A stretch of 64,000 nucleotides of DNA from Carex sylvatica (GCA_964058845.1 CAXKVR010000138.1:868001-932000), one strand, 5' to 3'. Positions 47,590 to 59,271 are shown, counted from the stretch's first letter. Made by a program: numbers and translations. Notes: generated by a model not told the origin, from the sequence alone.

Positions 47590-48000
47590 AGTGATTTGAG
47601 CTGTAGTGCTCACCCCGGCAATCTTTGAGTCCTCGTGAATCAGATTGACCAACCTGAGCCTTTAGTGCTCCTTGTTCAGGCCGTGTGACTTCTCAGAAGA
47701 TTGTTAGGGCTCACCGGTTCTACTTTGTAATTCTTTCTCATTGGGTAAAGAAAGGCGCGCCATCTCGAAGGTCGTGAGCCCCGAAGGCATAGGTGTTAGT
47801 GCCGAACTCCGTAAATAACTCTCGTGTCAAGTGTCTCTAAACTCTATTATTTATTTTACTTATTTTATACTTTTAGTTTAGGACAAAGTTATTCTAAGTT
47901 TCCGCCAATAATAACTTTAGGACACCCTCGAACTTTATAACTTAGTTTAAGAAGTTTAAAATGACATATTCACCCCCACTAGGTGCCTTTGGGACTAACA
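47590..48000 (+). repeat. 3' LTR remnant of the copia-like element
   Basis: Matches about 41880-42294 of the 5' LTR almost base for base, from TTTGAGCTGTAGTGCTCACC to the ACTAACA end. The 5' 330 bases are missing. Confidence 0.85.
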
Positions 48001-48855
48001 AAAATAACCCGATTATGCTCCAGATCGCTTCTCTTAGATCGTCTCTTCCTATCTCTATGGTTAAGAGCAGCGACTGGGCCGACAGTTGTTGCGGATTCCA
48101 ACGGCTCGCACGACTTGAAAGGACGCACATGACATGAGGAATAGACGGAGAAGAGGAAGAGGTGGAGAAGAAGCGGAGGGAAGGAGATGAGAGGTGGAGG
48201 CAGGTGGAGAGAAAGCAAGATGAGAGAAGGAGTTTTCTATCTAAAAAAGGTTTTGTTTTTGTGTAGGTGAGAGAAAGAAATAAATATTATAAAATTAGAG
48301 AGAATATGCAAAATAGAGAAAGATATTTATAAGATTGTTAGAGCTTTATTCAAATATATGTGGAAAAATTGTGGACAAGAGATTGTGGATAAAAACTTTT
48401 TTCTCTTTTTTGCCGGTGAAATGAATGACCATCACTTTGCATTATGCTGAAACAGTAACAAGTTTCATGGGAATTATTTACAGTAGCTTTATATTACCCA
48501 ATAATAGACTCCAGAGCATACATAATTACATATGCATAAAATCCAAAAGACGGAAGCGCCTGACTATTTTTTTTCATAATAATTCAATAAAAAAAAATTA
48601 ATATCACGGTTTGTTTTTTTCTTGAACCTAGTTGCAGAAATGACTTAAATGACTAGCACGTCTTCTTCGAGTCTGCGCATCCAAAAGCTGAGTTTATTAC
48701 TGCATAGTTTTTCATCTCTGTATGTATGTACAAGCGCTGACATTTTTATTTTTACTCAATTAAAAAAATATTTTAATAATAATAACTAAGTTTTAAAAAT
48801 AATTTTAAAAATTAAAATTCCAAGATGTGAAAAAATTTCACGATCCCAACATTTT
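48001..48855. other. Flank of the LTR element, no gene called
   Basis: 48020-48230 is GA/CT-rich and may continue the pre-insertion locus seen at 41160-41520. The short minus-strand frames have no domain. The rest is AT-rich. Confidence 0.4.
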
Positions 48856-49548
48856 TTGTTTTTTTTACAAAACAGAAATTTGTATTTTTTTTATGAAAAT
48901 ATTAGAAATGTTGGATATATTTCTTTGAAAATAGATAGAATATAATACAATTTGGTTTATTAGAAAGACTGTAACAAATAACTCGATCAGTATTTTTCAG
49001 GCCGGATTTTTCGCGGCTGTAAGAAAAATTAATATATTTCATTATGTGTTATTGTTGAAAAATAAAAATGCATGGATTCTGAGTTATTGATCCCAGTTCA
49101 AAAGTCACTTCTAAGTAATATAGAAATTATTGTGATCCTTCTAGTACATTTAATTTATAAAAATTTGTATCTATTTTGAGAATTCTTTTTAAATAACAAT
49201 CATTAAATAACTTAAAGTTTTTATTTATTTTTAAAATAGATACAACTTTTTATAAATTAAATGTACTAGAAGGATCACAATAATTTCTATATTACCTAGA
49301 AGTGACTTTTGAACCGGAATCAATAACTCAGAATCTATGCATTTTTATTTTTTTACAATAACACATAATGAAATATATTAATTTTTCTTACAGCCGTGAA
49401 AAATCCGGCGTGAAAAATATTGATCGGGTTATTTGTTACAGTCTTTCTAATAAATCAAATTGTATTGTATTCCATCTATTTTTAAAGAAATATATTCAAC
49501 ATTTATAATATTTCAATAAATTTTTTTTTTCTGTTTTGTTAAAAAAAA
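48856..49548. repeat. Large foldback (inverted repeat) element with arms of about 330 bp
   Basis: The sequence from ACAAAACAGAAATTTG on the left returns in reverse complement on the right (…CTGTTTTGTT), with nearly complete pairing through CTGTAACAAATAACTCGATC, AGAAAAATTAATATATTTCA and AGTACATTTAATTTATAAAA towards a centre near 49205. Only scattered mismatches and a few small indels are present. No coding sequence. A stretch rich in AACCGGTT follows at 49557-49585, then another copy of ACAAAACAGAAATTTG. Confidence 0.9.
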
Positions 49549-49559
49549 AAAATCAAAAC

Positions 49560-50462
49560 CGGTTACCGGTTGTAACCGGTTTTTTTTTTTTTACAAAATA
49601 GAAATTTGTATTTTTTTTTTACAAAACAGAAATTTCTCACAATTAGTTTGCAATTGACTGTTGAAACAATTTATAAATTTGCTAAAAATATTGAATGAAA
49701 TTAATTATAAATATAAAAATTATATAACACTATTAATTAAAAAATAATTACTGAACTTATTGGGGTAGGCATATTGACACCACAAATTTTTATATCAATG
49801 CAACATTTTCAAAAAAAATTAAATATACAGACAATTTGAAATTTTGAACCCTATTTAAATATCTTTTCAATTATCATATATTTTCATGATGTAAGAAATG
49901 TTGTGTTCACTTTTTAGTGATTTGATTTCCATAATTGCCTACATTAATGTTCCCAATTTAATCAAGTTCTAAGCTTGAAGATCTTCAAAGTTAATATCCT
50001 CTTTATTTATTAGAATCCAATGTCATTCAAGATCATGAAACAAATAAATTATTTTGAACTATGTATAATGATTATAACAAATAAATGCAAATAATTATTA
50101 AGGTTCCAATAACATAAAAAAAATTAATCAATCTGATATTATAGTGCATACCTTCGATCGAATTCCTATACATACAAATAAATAAACTGGACATACTTAT
50201 ATATGTTACAACAACAAAAAAAATTCAAATTAATAATTATATCTCTTAGATGAAACTATATAACAGAATATTAACAATCCTCCTCATCTAAAAATGTACT
50301 AAATTAGTTCCTCGTAATTTTAAATTACAATTACAATTTTATAATATATAATAGATGAACAACTACATGAACTTATAATCATCTAGTTTATTATTCAATT
50401 TTCTATTATCTTATACCCCAAATTGTAATTTAATTATAAATAATAATCGAAACAATTTCTTA
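49560..50462. other. AT-rich spacer, no feature seen
   Basis: No gene or repeat beyond the AACCGGTTACCGGTTGTAACC palindromic patch at its start. Confidence 0.45.
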
Positions 50463-50864
50463 GAGTCCGGCTAGTATGACATTGGTGTCATATGACACTA
50501 ACTTCAAAATTGATTGAATGTACTTCAAACGATTAATCTAAACCGTTCAAACCAATTTACTTTATGAGTGATGCGTTTATATGTACATTTTTTATATTTT
50601 CGAGTTATTTTAGTGTCAAATCAAGCGGTAATTTTTTTGGAAAATGAATGTATTAAATTAAAATTAACTTAAAAACTCACTTATTTGACCGCTTGACTTG
50701 ATACTAAATAAATTCAAAAAATTATAAATTTGCATGTAAACGCACAAGTAATGAAGTAGATTGGTTTGAACGGCTTGGATTCACCGTTTGAAGTCGATTC
50801 CATAGGTTTTGGAGTTGGTGTTATATAGGCTTAAATGACACTGATGTTATACTAGCCATACTCC
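50463..50864. mobile_element. MULE-type MITE with perfect 9-bp TSD
   Basis: Left end GAGTCCGGCTAGTATGACAT and right end (read inward) GGAGTATGGCTAGTATAACAT; arms continue with ATTGGTGTCAT / ATCAGTGTCAT and TTTGAACGGTTTAGATT-like words. AATTTCTTA flanks both sides (50454-50462, 50865-50873). The 9-bp TSD and long inverted repeats fit a Mutator-like non-autonomous element. Its core differs from the ACTATTTATTAAG group. Confidence 0.87.
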
Positions 50865-52257
50865 AATTTCTTATTAATAATAATTTCATTAACATAATTA
50901 CTGAATTTAAATCAGAAGTGTTCGATTATTATTTATAATTCAATTAATATAATTACTGAATTTAAATCTGAAAATTATGATGATAAATCATGCAAATACT
51001 ATTTGAATTAAGGAATACGCCTAAGATTGTTGGGGTAATTTTTCAGAAAATTTGAATAGTTAGATAAATTAATAAATCAAATAAATCAAATTGAAACAAT
51101 GTTACTCGAATTTTAAATAAATTGTCAATAAATTTGTGGAGCAGGGTAATGTAAATCGATATATACAGTGTGGCTAGATTTTCATAATATAATTAAATCT
51201 TTTATTGTTGTATTTTTTTAAACCATAAGATGCGATAAAAACAAATAATGAAAACAACAAACTACTTGCTACTTTTATAAATCTAACTTGTAATGAAAGA
51301 AAACCATACAATAGTACTTGAGAGAGAAATAGATGTTAAACAAAATAACATATTTCCAAAATTCGCATTGTTTTTCGTTTATCATAGTCATTCATAGAAG
51401 AGCGGCTAGTTCACACAGTCACGCTCCGAGTCCATATCCTCCGTGGTAACACAATATTTTTGTTTAAGTATAGACAGTTCGATAGAAACCGGACCAATCC
51501 GATTCAAGGTGTCTCTTCACTATTCGTGCGGTTTCCAATCAGACGGTCCGGATCTAACACCAGAAATATTCTGGTGAAATGAATTCCACGCTCCAGATTT
51601 TTACGAAAAAGCCCTCGTCTACCAAAATATCTCAGACCTAGGGTTTTGCTTCTTCATAAGCCGCAAACGCAGAGAGAGAGAGAGAGAGTCATCGCTCGCA
51701 TTTTCCGACATCTGAAGTCGATTTAAAGGTATCTTTATCTCCTCCCAGTTTTAATTTGATTCCGTGTAATCACTTGATAGATTGTCTCTTATCTGATTTG
51801 CTTGTTTCTCCGATAATTTCTTGATTACCGTTGACCGTGGAGGCAGATCTACTTTTTGTGTTGTGGTACTGTTACCTTTTTTTATTAATCTTCTTAATCA
51901 ATATCAATTTGTATAATAATGTCCCGTGTTTGTTGAATTAGTTAATTTTATCAGGTCTTTAATTTTTATTGATAATACTGCAGATCTTAGATCTGTGCTA
52001 TCTAGCTACTGTAGTCTTCAACCGTGTGTAACAGAATACAAAATTTTATTTAATCAAATGCGAATTTGATTAATTGCTTGGCGAGTTGTCAAGGAGGTTT
52101 TACTATCAGAATATCTGATGATCTAACTTTTTCTAAACTAATGCTTCAGAAGGATGATTGCCTTAATTTGACTCTTTTTTACTGATGGTTTGTAAAAGAC
52201 CTATTATATTACCTAATTTTGACCTTTCGATATTTATGAAGTACAGAAAGTTAAGAA
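50865..52257 (+). other. Upstream region and 5' UTR (with leader intron) of the RZ-1A-like gene
   Basis: AT-rich until about 51400, then GC rises. AGACCTAGGGTTTTGCTTC at 51636 contains a telo-box-like AAACCCTA (minus strand), common in promoters of plant translation and RNA-binding genes. A GA repeat (AGAGAGAGAGAGAGAG near 51672) lies in the likely leader. TTTAAAG|GTATCTTT at 51729 is a good donor and AAGTACAG near 52246 a plausible acceptor, giving a leader intron of about 0.5 kb just before the ATG. Confidence 0.6.
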
Positions 52258-53719
52258 ATGTCGGATGGAGAAGAATACCGAGTCTTTATTGGGAATCTTT
52301 CTTGGAATACAACAGATCGAAGTCTAGAGGATGCGTTTGGCAAATTTGGCAAAATTGCAGATGCAAAGGTATCTCTTTCATAATATAGATCAGTATTCTT
52401 GTATTAAGTTGCAAAAACTTATGGATAGGTATCCTTTATCTTCTTTTAATTATGAACTGTATTTTTAGCCTAAATACTATTGTAGCACAGCTATAACTGT
52501 TAGCCTGAATCTATCTCTCTGTTTACTGGTGTTATAATTATTAATGTGACCTCATTTAGCATAGCCTAAATTTTTTGTTTGATGCTATAGCAATGCTATG
52601 AACTTACTACTTACCTGTTAAGAATTATTGTTGTTAACATCATATAATAACAAATAATATCTATGCCTTTATGCTACTTAGTCTGAATTCTATGTTGAAT
52701 TGATTGCCATTTTGTGTACCTATAATCTATCTCAATGAAAAGCTTACCGGTGTGCACAGAGTTTTACAGGGAATAGGCTGCAAAAAAATTTGATACAGCA
52801 GTCCATCTTCTAAGTGGATCACAACCTGGTACCAAAATTCTTTCCATGTTAACATAATGATTTATTTGTTTTCTCAGGTGGTAAATGACAAATATTCAGG
52901 CCGGTCTCGAGGTTTTGGATTTGTTACATTTGATGAAAAAGAAGCCATGGAGGAAGCAATAGAGAAAATGAATGGCATGGACTTAGATGGACGTGCCATA
53001 ACTGTTGACCGGGCCCAGCCAGGTGGTGGTGGAGGCGGGGGTGGCGGTGGCGGTGGTGGAAGAGACCGTGACTATGACCGTGGGGACCGCCGTGACCGTG
53101 GTGGGTCCCGTGGTTATGGCGGCGGCGGCGGTGGTGGTGGAGGTGGTAGAAGCGGAGGTGGTGGTGGTGGTGATTGTTTCAAGTGTGGTAAACCAGGCCA
53201 CTTTGCAAGAGAGTGCCCTTCTGGTGATGGAGGCGACAGATACGGTGGCGATAGGTAAGTGATTATTTTTTGGTATTAGGTTTTGTTCAGATATTCTCCT
53301 GGGAAAAAAGTTTTTTTTTTGTTTGAAGCAAATTTTTTGTGCTTCATTGTTGTATGCTGACAGAAAATTTACAGAAATTGATCCTTTAAAATGTAAAATC
53401 CAATATACAACAGTTCTCATTTCCAATTTTATGAGAAATGTAATGAAAAGTCTACAAATATTGAAATAGAAAAAGGTGAATATGTTTGTAACCTTGTATT
53501 TCTTCCATTCACTGAGTGAATTATCTTTGATTCTAATTAAATGCTGGTGTTCTTGACAAAATGTTATTTAGGTATGGAGGTGGTGGTGGTGGTGGAAGGT
53601 ATGGACCAGACCGTAATGGTGGGGACCGCTACTCTGGCCGTAGCAGGGATGGTGGTGGGCCCCGCAGCGGCGGTGGAGGTGGCCGCGATCGCTCTGCCCC
53701 ATATGGGCGGCCCAGATAA
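52258..53719 (+). CDS. RZ1A: Glycine-rich RNA-binding protein with one RRM and one CCHC zinc knuckle (RZ-1A type)
   Basis: Coding exons 52258-52368, 52878-53254 and 53572-53719 (stop TAA) give 211 residues. An N-terminal RRM spans about residues 6-83 with RNP2 VFIGNL (9-14) and RNP1 RGFGFVTF (48-55). A glycine-rich region with [17 protein letters not shown] charged islands follows, then a CCHC knuckle [14 protein letters not shown] (137-150), and a second Gly/Arg/Asp tail ending APYGRPR. This order (RRM, Gly-rich, knuckle, Gly/Arg tail) defines plant RZ-1 proteins; the [11 protein letters not shown] and [14 protein letters not shown] stretches are closest to RZ-1A, a nuclear RNA-binding protein linked to cold response and splicing. 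The intron inside the RRM between AK and VVNDK fits the family. The tail is shorter than the long Asp/Arg-repeat tail of Arabidopsis RZ-1A. No damage seen. Confidence 0.93.
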
Positions 53720-53777
53720 GAACCTGGGCTTGTATCAGTTTGATGTGATGAAACCCTGATTTCATCAATGAATCAAG

Positions 53778-53915
53778 GTATGAAAAATGTTAGTTATTTA
53801 TGGATGTGATGGTACTGGTATTATTTAATTTCTAGTGTGTTAAAACAATGTTTAGTTAAATCTAGTGTGTGATGATTTTGTTACTTAAATGTTTGCTTTT
53901 TTGTTCTGTATGCAG
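53778..53915 (+). other. Probable intron in the 3' UTR of the RZ-1A-like gene
   Basis: AATCAAG|GTATGAAAAA starts 59 bases after the stop codon and TTCTGTATGCAG|CCAAGG ends it at 53915. Both are good splice sites. A splice junction more than about 55 bases after the stop can trigger nonsense-mediated decay, so it could be a route for expression control. Confidence 0.6.
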
Positions 53916-54764
53916 CCAAGGTGCTTGTTCACCAAGGCCTTTGTATGTGTGGTACTCTTGATACTAGTTCTCTCTGGATTTTGGTGCAAAATGCGAAATG
54001 TTGCTCTTGTAAAAAAAATGTTCCTTTAGTTTGCTCGCGGCTGTGCACTTTTCCTTTATGTGATCCTTTGTATGGTGTTTCTGTTACGTTTCGGCTCTCT
54101 GCAATTCATGTGTACTGGTGCAATCTCTGGTCCTTAGTTTGTTGGTCTTCTCGGGGACAACTTGGGTACACAATTGCTTTTTGTTTAAGGAAGCGGCTGG
54201 GCAACTGAGCTTCTCTTGTGCAACTCAGATTTGTGATTCATTAGTAAGAGATGTAGATACGTTAATGCTCGTTTTATGAAATGTTAAGCATAGCTCGTCA
54301 TGGGAGATGAAGCGGGTAATATTAGATCATCTTTTTCCTTGTCATTATTTTTAATTAGGATATTTAGTATTGATTGGTTTTTTGTCATTTTGGCAGGAGG
54401 CTGGTATATTTGGCCTGTTAACATATTGTCCTTAGAAAAATATATACTTCACGAAATGAGTTTATTCTTGCTCCATTGGTTTAAATTGGAGAGATGTTTG
54501 CCTTTTACAAGCCTTGATGCCACTTTTTGGAGGTTTCTCCATTCATTAATTCAAATCCTCTTTCATCAAATGGTCCATTTGGTCCCTGATTTTGTTGTTC
54601 CGTATCGACCTCGAGTTGTTGATTTGCGACAACTTGTAGTGTGGAATCCGAATTGCTTAGGATAAAAGAAATTTAACAAGTATAGAGTTATACTCCGAAG
54701 GGTTATGAGAAAGAGGTAACCACCCCCCCAAGGTGAGTACGGATCCTCTGATGTAACTCAAATT

Positions 54765-55640
54765 TTCAGGTTGAATCTGGACCATTTGTCCTGGCCCCTT
54801 TTTATTATTGTGCCAAAGCAGATTTGGATGGTCCGGATCCAAAGTCAAAATTTGAGTGTCTCAGGTGATATGAATTCCCTCAAGGTCTAGTGGGCTACAA
54901 CCCTTTTACAAATTAAATTGTGTAGTTTTAGGCTACTGTTTTTCTGTTATGTTTCTGATTTTTAACTTTAAATTATTATTTTATAGTTTGTTTTGTTATA
55001 ACAAAAATGCAAAAATAATCTTTAGATGGGATTTTTGTTTTAGTTTATTTTTTTTTTATAAATTTTGAGGTTGGATCTGGACTGACCGGTCAGAATCAGG
55101 GCCAATCAGGCCTGAGGTGGAATGCATGGGGCCCTTTTAATATTTGGGCCAAAGCAGATCGGATGGTCCATACTCAAAATTTGAGTTAATGAATTCCCTC
55201 AAGGTCTTATTAGGCATCACAATTTTTTTTAATCTGAAATTCTGAATTACAATTTTGACCCTTTATTACAAATTAAATTATGTAGTTGTAGGCTACTGTT
55301 GTTTTGTTGTGTGTTTCTGGTTTTAACAACTCAATTTTTGAGTTTGGATCCAAACAATCTGATCAGAATCCAGGCCAAGCAGGGGCCCCTTTTGTGCCAA
55401 AGCAGAACCAGATCCAAACTCAAAATTTGAGTTACCTCAGGTGATATGAATTCCCTCAAGGTCTATTATGTATGTCATTTTTTTCTAATCTGAAATTCTT
55501 TATAACAATTTTGACCCTTTGTTACAAATTAAATTGTATAGTTTTAGGCTACTGTTGTTCCGTTATGTGTTTCTGATTTAACTTCAAATTATACAAAAAA
55601 TAATCATGTAGGTCTTTTGTTTTATTTATTTTTTAATAAT
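54765..55640. repeat. Three diverged tandem units of about 290 bp
   Basis: Each unit has, in order, a GTGCCAAAGCAGA-like word, CAAAATTTGAGT, TGAATTCCCTCAAGGTCT, TTACAAATTAAATTRTGTAG and TAGGCTACTGTTNTTCTG. Units begin near 54765, 55060 and 55329; the third ends near 55640. The inner part TCAGAATCNRGGCCAANCAGG is shared by units two and three only. Non-coding. Confidence 0.78.
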
Positions 55641-57578
55641 GGAACAGGGGTCAAAGCCCTTGTTTTAGTTTATTTTTTTAATAATGGAACAGGAGTAAAG
55701 CCCTTGTTTGTAATTTCGACTTTTGTTTTAGTTAGCTCTTACCGTGCTCACAAGATATTTGATTTTGTGCTTCAACTGAGTATAAAATTTAGCCTGTTCT
55801 ATGTTCTCATTATTTTAGCCCGTAGTTGTAATATGCAATATATCTATTGGGGTGTACCAGATCATGGTTTGTATTTTGTACTGGTAATTTGACTGCTGTA
55901 CTGGGGTTGCATTCTATGTTTCGAGTATGCAATTTATATCATCAAAATGCACTTTCGCAGTCAAAAGGTTATTCGTTGTGTAGATAGCTCTTTAAACATG
56001 TCATGCTTATCTGTTATCTAAATTAAAATTTAATCTTGAAGTTGTGATGTAGATTGTAAATTCATGGATTTTTCCTTAGCAGTAAGCAGTAGGTCAAAAG
56101 TAGGCTAGGCTAACTAAAATGTTGCATTATAGAATAAGCATCTAGCTACAGTTTGTACATATATAGTGCAACATACTGAAAACCTGAAACTTTTGTCCTG
56201 ATTTTGAACTTGTAAGTTGTCTTTTTTAGAGCTTGGTAGTGGTTACCAAAGTCGGAACCTGTAATTTGTCACGCACAACATATTGTTTGTAGTCACTAAA
56301 CCAAATGTTGGTTCTTGTTTTGAGTGCAAGTATCAATTTGTGTATGTATGCTTATAATTGTGCAGTGCCTATGCAATAAATGTGAATTGGAACTACTGAA
56401 TGCGTTTGCATACGTATCTGTCCAATTTGTTCAAAACAAAATTGACAAATCAAAGCTAATTGTCTCAGCTTGTAACATATATAGAAACTAGCAAACTAAA
56501 TGAATTTTTAACTATGAAGAAATATTATTTAGACAAGTTCTATGCAACCATTTCAAAACTTCTGTCTTTTCCAAATTATTGTTTAGACAGGTTAATATTA
56601 TCCTTATCATATTTGTATCAAATAAGCTTTGCACTTTAACAGAGGTACCTTTTAAATTGTTGCTTAATTAGACGGTTTTGATTCGTGAAAGAGGTTTATG
56701 ATCCACCATTAGTGTTGTTGAAGAGGGTTCTAAATTTGTTCTTCTTTTTTTTACCTTAAATTTTTGATATTTTATTTTCTTCAAAAACCAGTACAAAATT
56801 TAAAATTTACAACAGATCGAGATTTAAGTATTGTAAGAATATTTTTCCATTTTTTAATAGCATCGGGTTGAGGTCGTCTAAATTATTCTACAACTTCCAT
56901 TTTTTTGGAACGACGAATGATTTCTCACAGTCAAGGAAGATAAACGGTACAGAACAATGCTCTTTCCATACATGATCGGTCCCCAGGTAAAGTGTTTTTC
57001 TCTTGAACTAGAAATACTGAAAGTGCATATTTCAGACCACACAACACAAGAAAGATATATATTCTGAGGCATAAAATTGTACAAAAAAGGAAAACATGAA
57101 TGTTAAACAGGGTGGAAAATACAAATCTGAATGGTCTAGTGGGACCCAAATTTTAACCTCAAAACCGAAAGCCCTCGATAGAAATGAAGGGAACATGTTT
57201 GCACATGGTTTTTTTTTTTGAAAAATAATATATATTGATATAAAAAGTTTATATACAAATTTACTCCTCAACTAGGCCCTACACAGCACTAGTAGCGAAA
57301 AGACATGTTTGCATATGTTATGGATCTCATTTGCATTCTCGATCTTTTGCAATGTCCAACACTTAGGTTGTATCGGAGGGAAAACCTCATTAAAGGAAAG
57401 AAAGGAGACGGGACGGAAAAGTTTGAATGTAGATTTTCGTAGAGTATGTCGAAAATTTGTTATGAAGTAATTTGTTTTCTTTTTACAATTATTTATATAT
57501 ATATTTTTTTGTAAATGATGAGCAAATTATATTATGCGATATGATTTTGTTAGATATTGTGAAAGCTTAATTTAGAAA
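55641..57578. other. Gene-free AT-rich region
   Basis: No conserved ORF, tandem array or inverted repeat recognised. The open frames at 55617-55892 and on the minus strand at 56878-57271 have no domain. A short TTTAATAATGGAACAGG word occurs twice near 55634 and 55677. Confidence 0.45.
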
Positions 57579-57953
57579 GAGGAGAGATTCAATTACACTC
57601 TTTTTTGGTGACACCGAATTACACTTCATTTTCAAAGTTTTCAAATTCCAAACAGTCGATCCAAACCATTCAACATAATGAATATGTTTTAATGTGCTTG
57701 CAGATCAAATTTTACATTTTTTGAATTTTTTTTTACTATTTATTAAGTATTTAATAAAATCGTTATATTCAGACTATTGAATTTTTGTACCCATCTTAAT
57801 AAATAGTTAAAAAATCAGAAAAATATAAAATTCGATCTGCAAGCACATTTTAACATATCCATAATGTTGAACGGTTTGAATCGATTATTTAGACTTTGAA
57901 AACATAAAGTGTAATCCGGTGTCAAAAAAAAAAATGTAATTGGATTTCTCCTC
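57579..57953. mobile_element. MULE-type MITE, 9-bp TSD with one mismatch
   Basis: Left end GAGGAGAGATTCAATTACA and right end (read inward) GAGGAGAAATCCAATTACA; the arms continue through TGACACCGAATTACACTT / TGACACCGGATTACACTT to a centre with ACTATTTATTAAG and CTTAATAAATAGT. Flanks ATTTAGAAA (57570-57578) and ATTTAGATA (57954-57962) match at 8 of 9. It shares its core with 10515-10917 and 35302-35716 but not its terminal 40 bases. Confidence 0.87.
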
Positions 57954-59271
57954 ATTTAGATATTAGCTGGTAAATTATTTTATTTAATTAATGCGTTTCA
58001 GGCTTTCAGCAATGACTTTGTTCAATTTGTTTAAATTGTGCTTTGTTGAATTTATGCAAGGGCTTAAAGTTTGTTTTGTTCAATTAATGCGTTTAAACAT
58101 GATTTGAATTTGTCTTTTGCTGTTTTCGTTGGTTGTCCAATGAGCGCGCAAGTTCTTGTCTAATGCAGTAATGCTAAGGTGCCAGCTGCAGCTAATGGGA
58201 AAAAAAAAATGATGGAGGCGAGGCATATATATATATATATATTTTTTCCATGGGTAAAGAGGTGAGAAGAAAACCAACAAGTAGGGGTGTAGGGGTATCA
58301 AATATCAATGGCATCCTTTTATTCTTTTATCAGATTCGTACTGTATTTATCTATTTGATAAGACGGTACATATATAATAGTTAAATTTATAATTCTATAA
58401 AAATAATAATTGCTCTACATTCCTACTTTGCAATTGCAATTGCAATGTCACATCAACGGTTATAATTCATTTGCAAGTGGAATGGAGATGGGGTTGAAAA
58501 CGGAACGGATACGAACCAGATAGTGGTAAAATTATGTTCATTTTTTTTTTTTCGGATACAGTTACAGAATGGATATTAGACGGATATGGATAGAGCTGGT
58601 AAAAAAATTCGAGGTTCATGATTCGATTCGGATTTGATTTGAGTTTAATTCGATTCGAAATGAGTTTGAATTGAAACGAACCAAATTAGGTTCAGTTCGG
58701 AATTAATTCAAACCAAACTCAAACCTAGTCTGGTTGGATCGAAATGGGTTCGAATCTCATAAAATCACCGGCCATTCATTTTATCTGATCAAATCGAATC
58801 ACATAAAATCACGGCCATTCATTTTACCGATCAAATTAAAACACAAAAGAGGCATTCATTTTACCGATCTCATAACATCACAACCATTCATTTTACCGAT
58901 CAAATTAGGTTTAACCTAGCCGTCCCAGCCTCCCACGCTCTCATCTCAAATATCAAACCTCTCTCTGACTCGCTCTCATCTCGGTGATCTCGCTCTAAAC
59001 CCTAGCCTTAGCCGTTGCTCCTCTACGACCGTCGCCTGCTCTCTCTCTCTCTCTCTCTCTCTAAGCCAACACTTGTTCTACCAATCTCAGTCGACACCGC
59101 TTGAAGTTGACCCACTTGTGATGCAACGGGGGCTAGTTGAATTGGGAAAATTGGGGATGACCGTTGCTTAGTTTGAATGAGAAGAAGAAGGGAAACGGCG
59201 TGAAGCGTCAAACAAGAAGTTGGATGCTGAGACTGACAAAAGAGTCAAGTACAAACAAACAGTAACGATTA
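57954..59271. other. Gene-free spacer with simple repeats
   Basis: (TA)n at 58226-58241, a hAT-like CGATTCGGATTTG/GAATTGAAACGAACC-rich stretch starting TAGAGCTGGTAAAAAAATTC (58591-58740) without a matched right end, and (CT)n at 59040-59062. 58920-59220 has AAACCCTAGCC and CT-rich sequence resembling a gene leader, but no exon could be supported. Confidence 0.5.
58769..58915. repeat. Minisatellite with CATTCATTTTACCGATC units
   Basis: Four units of about 35-40 bases: GGCCATTCATTTTATCTGAT, CGGCCATTCATTTTACCGAT, GGCATTCATTTTACCGATC and AACCATTCATTTTACCGATC, separated by CATAAAATCAC-like spacers. Confidence 0.85.

Larger units (their letters stand above)
41552..48000 (+). mobile_element. Copia-like, gag-only LTR element interrupted by another LTR
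   Basis: A 5' LTR (about 41552-42294), a primer-binding site, a long broken gag and the last 411 bases of a 3' LTR (47590-48000). The matched LTR parts agree closely along their length and end ACCAACA and ACTAACA. AAAAC precedes the 5' LTR and AAAAT follows the 3' LTR, a probable 5-bp TSD with one change. No protease, integrase, RT or RNase H was seen, so this is a gag-only (TR-GAG-like) or pol-deleted element. About 2.8 kb of foreign LTR-like sequence sits between gag and the 3' LTR fragment. Confidence 0.78.

Noticed and set aside
53005..53768. Long Val/Thr-rich or His-rich frames on both strands over the RZ-1A-like gene
   Set aside because: They are shadows of the glycine-codon repeats (GGT/GGC) in the real frame and have no independent splice or domain support.
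58769..58915. Regularly spaced short repeats that could suggest a CRISPR-like array
   Set aside because: Only four imperfect units with similar spacers in a plant chromosome; it is a minisatellite.
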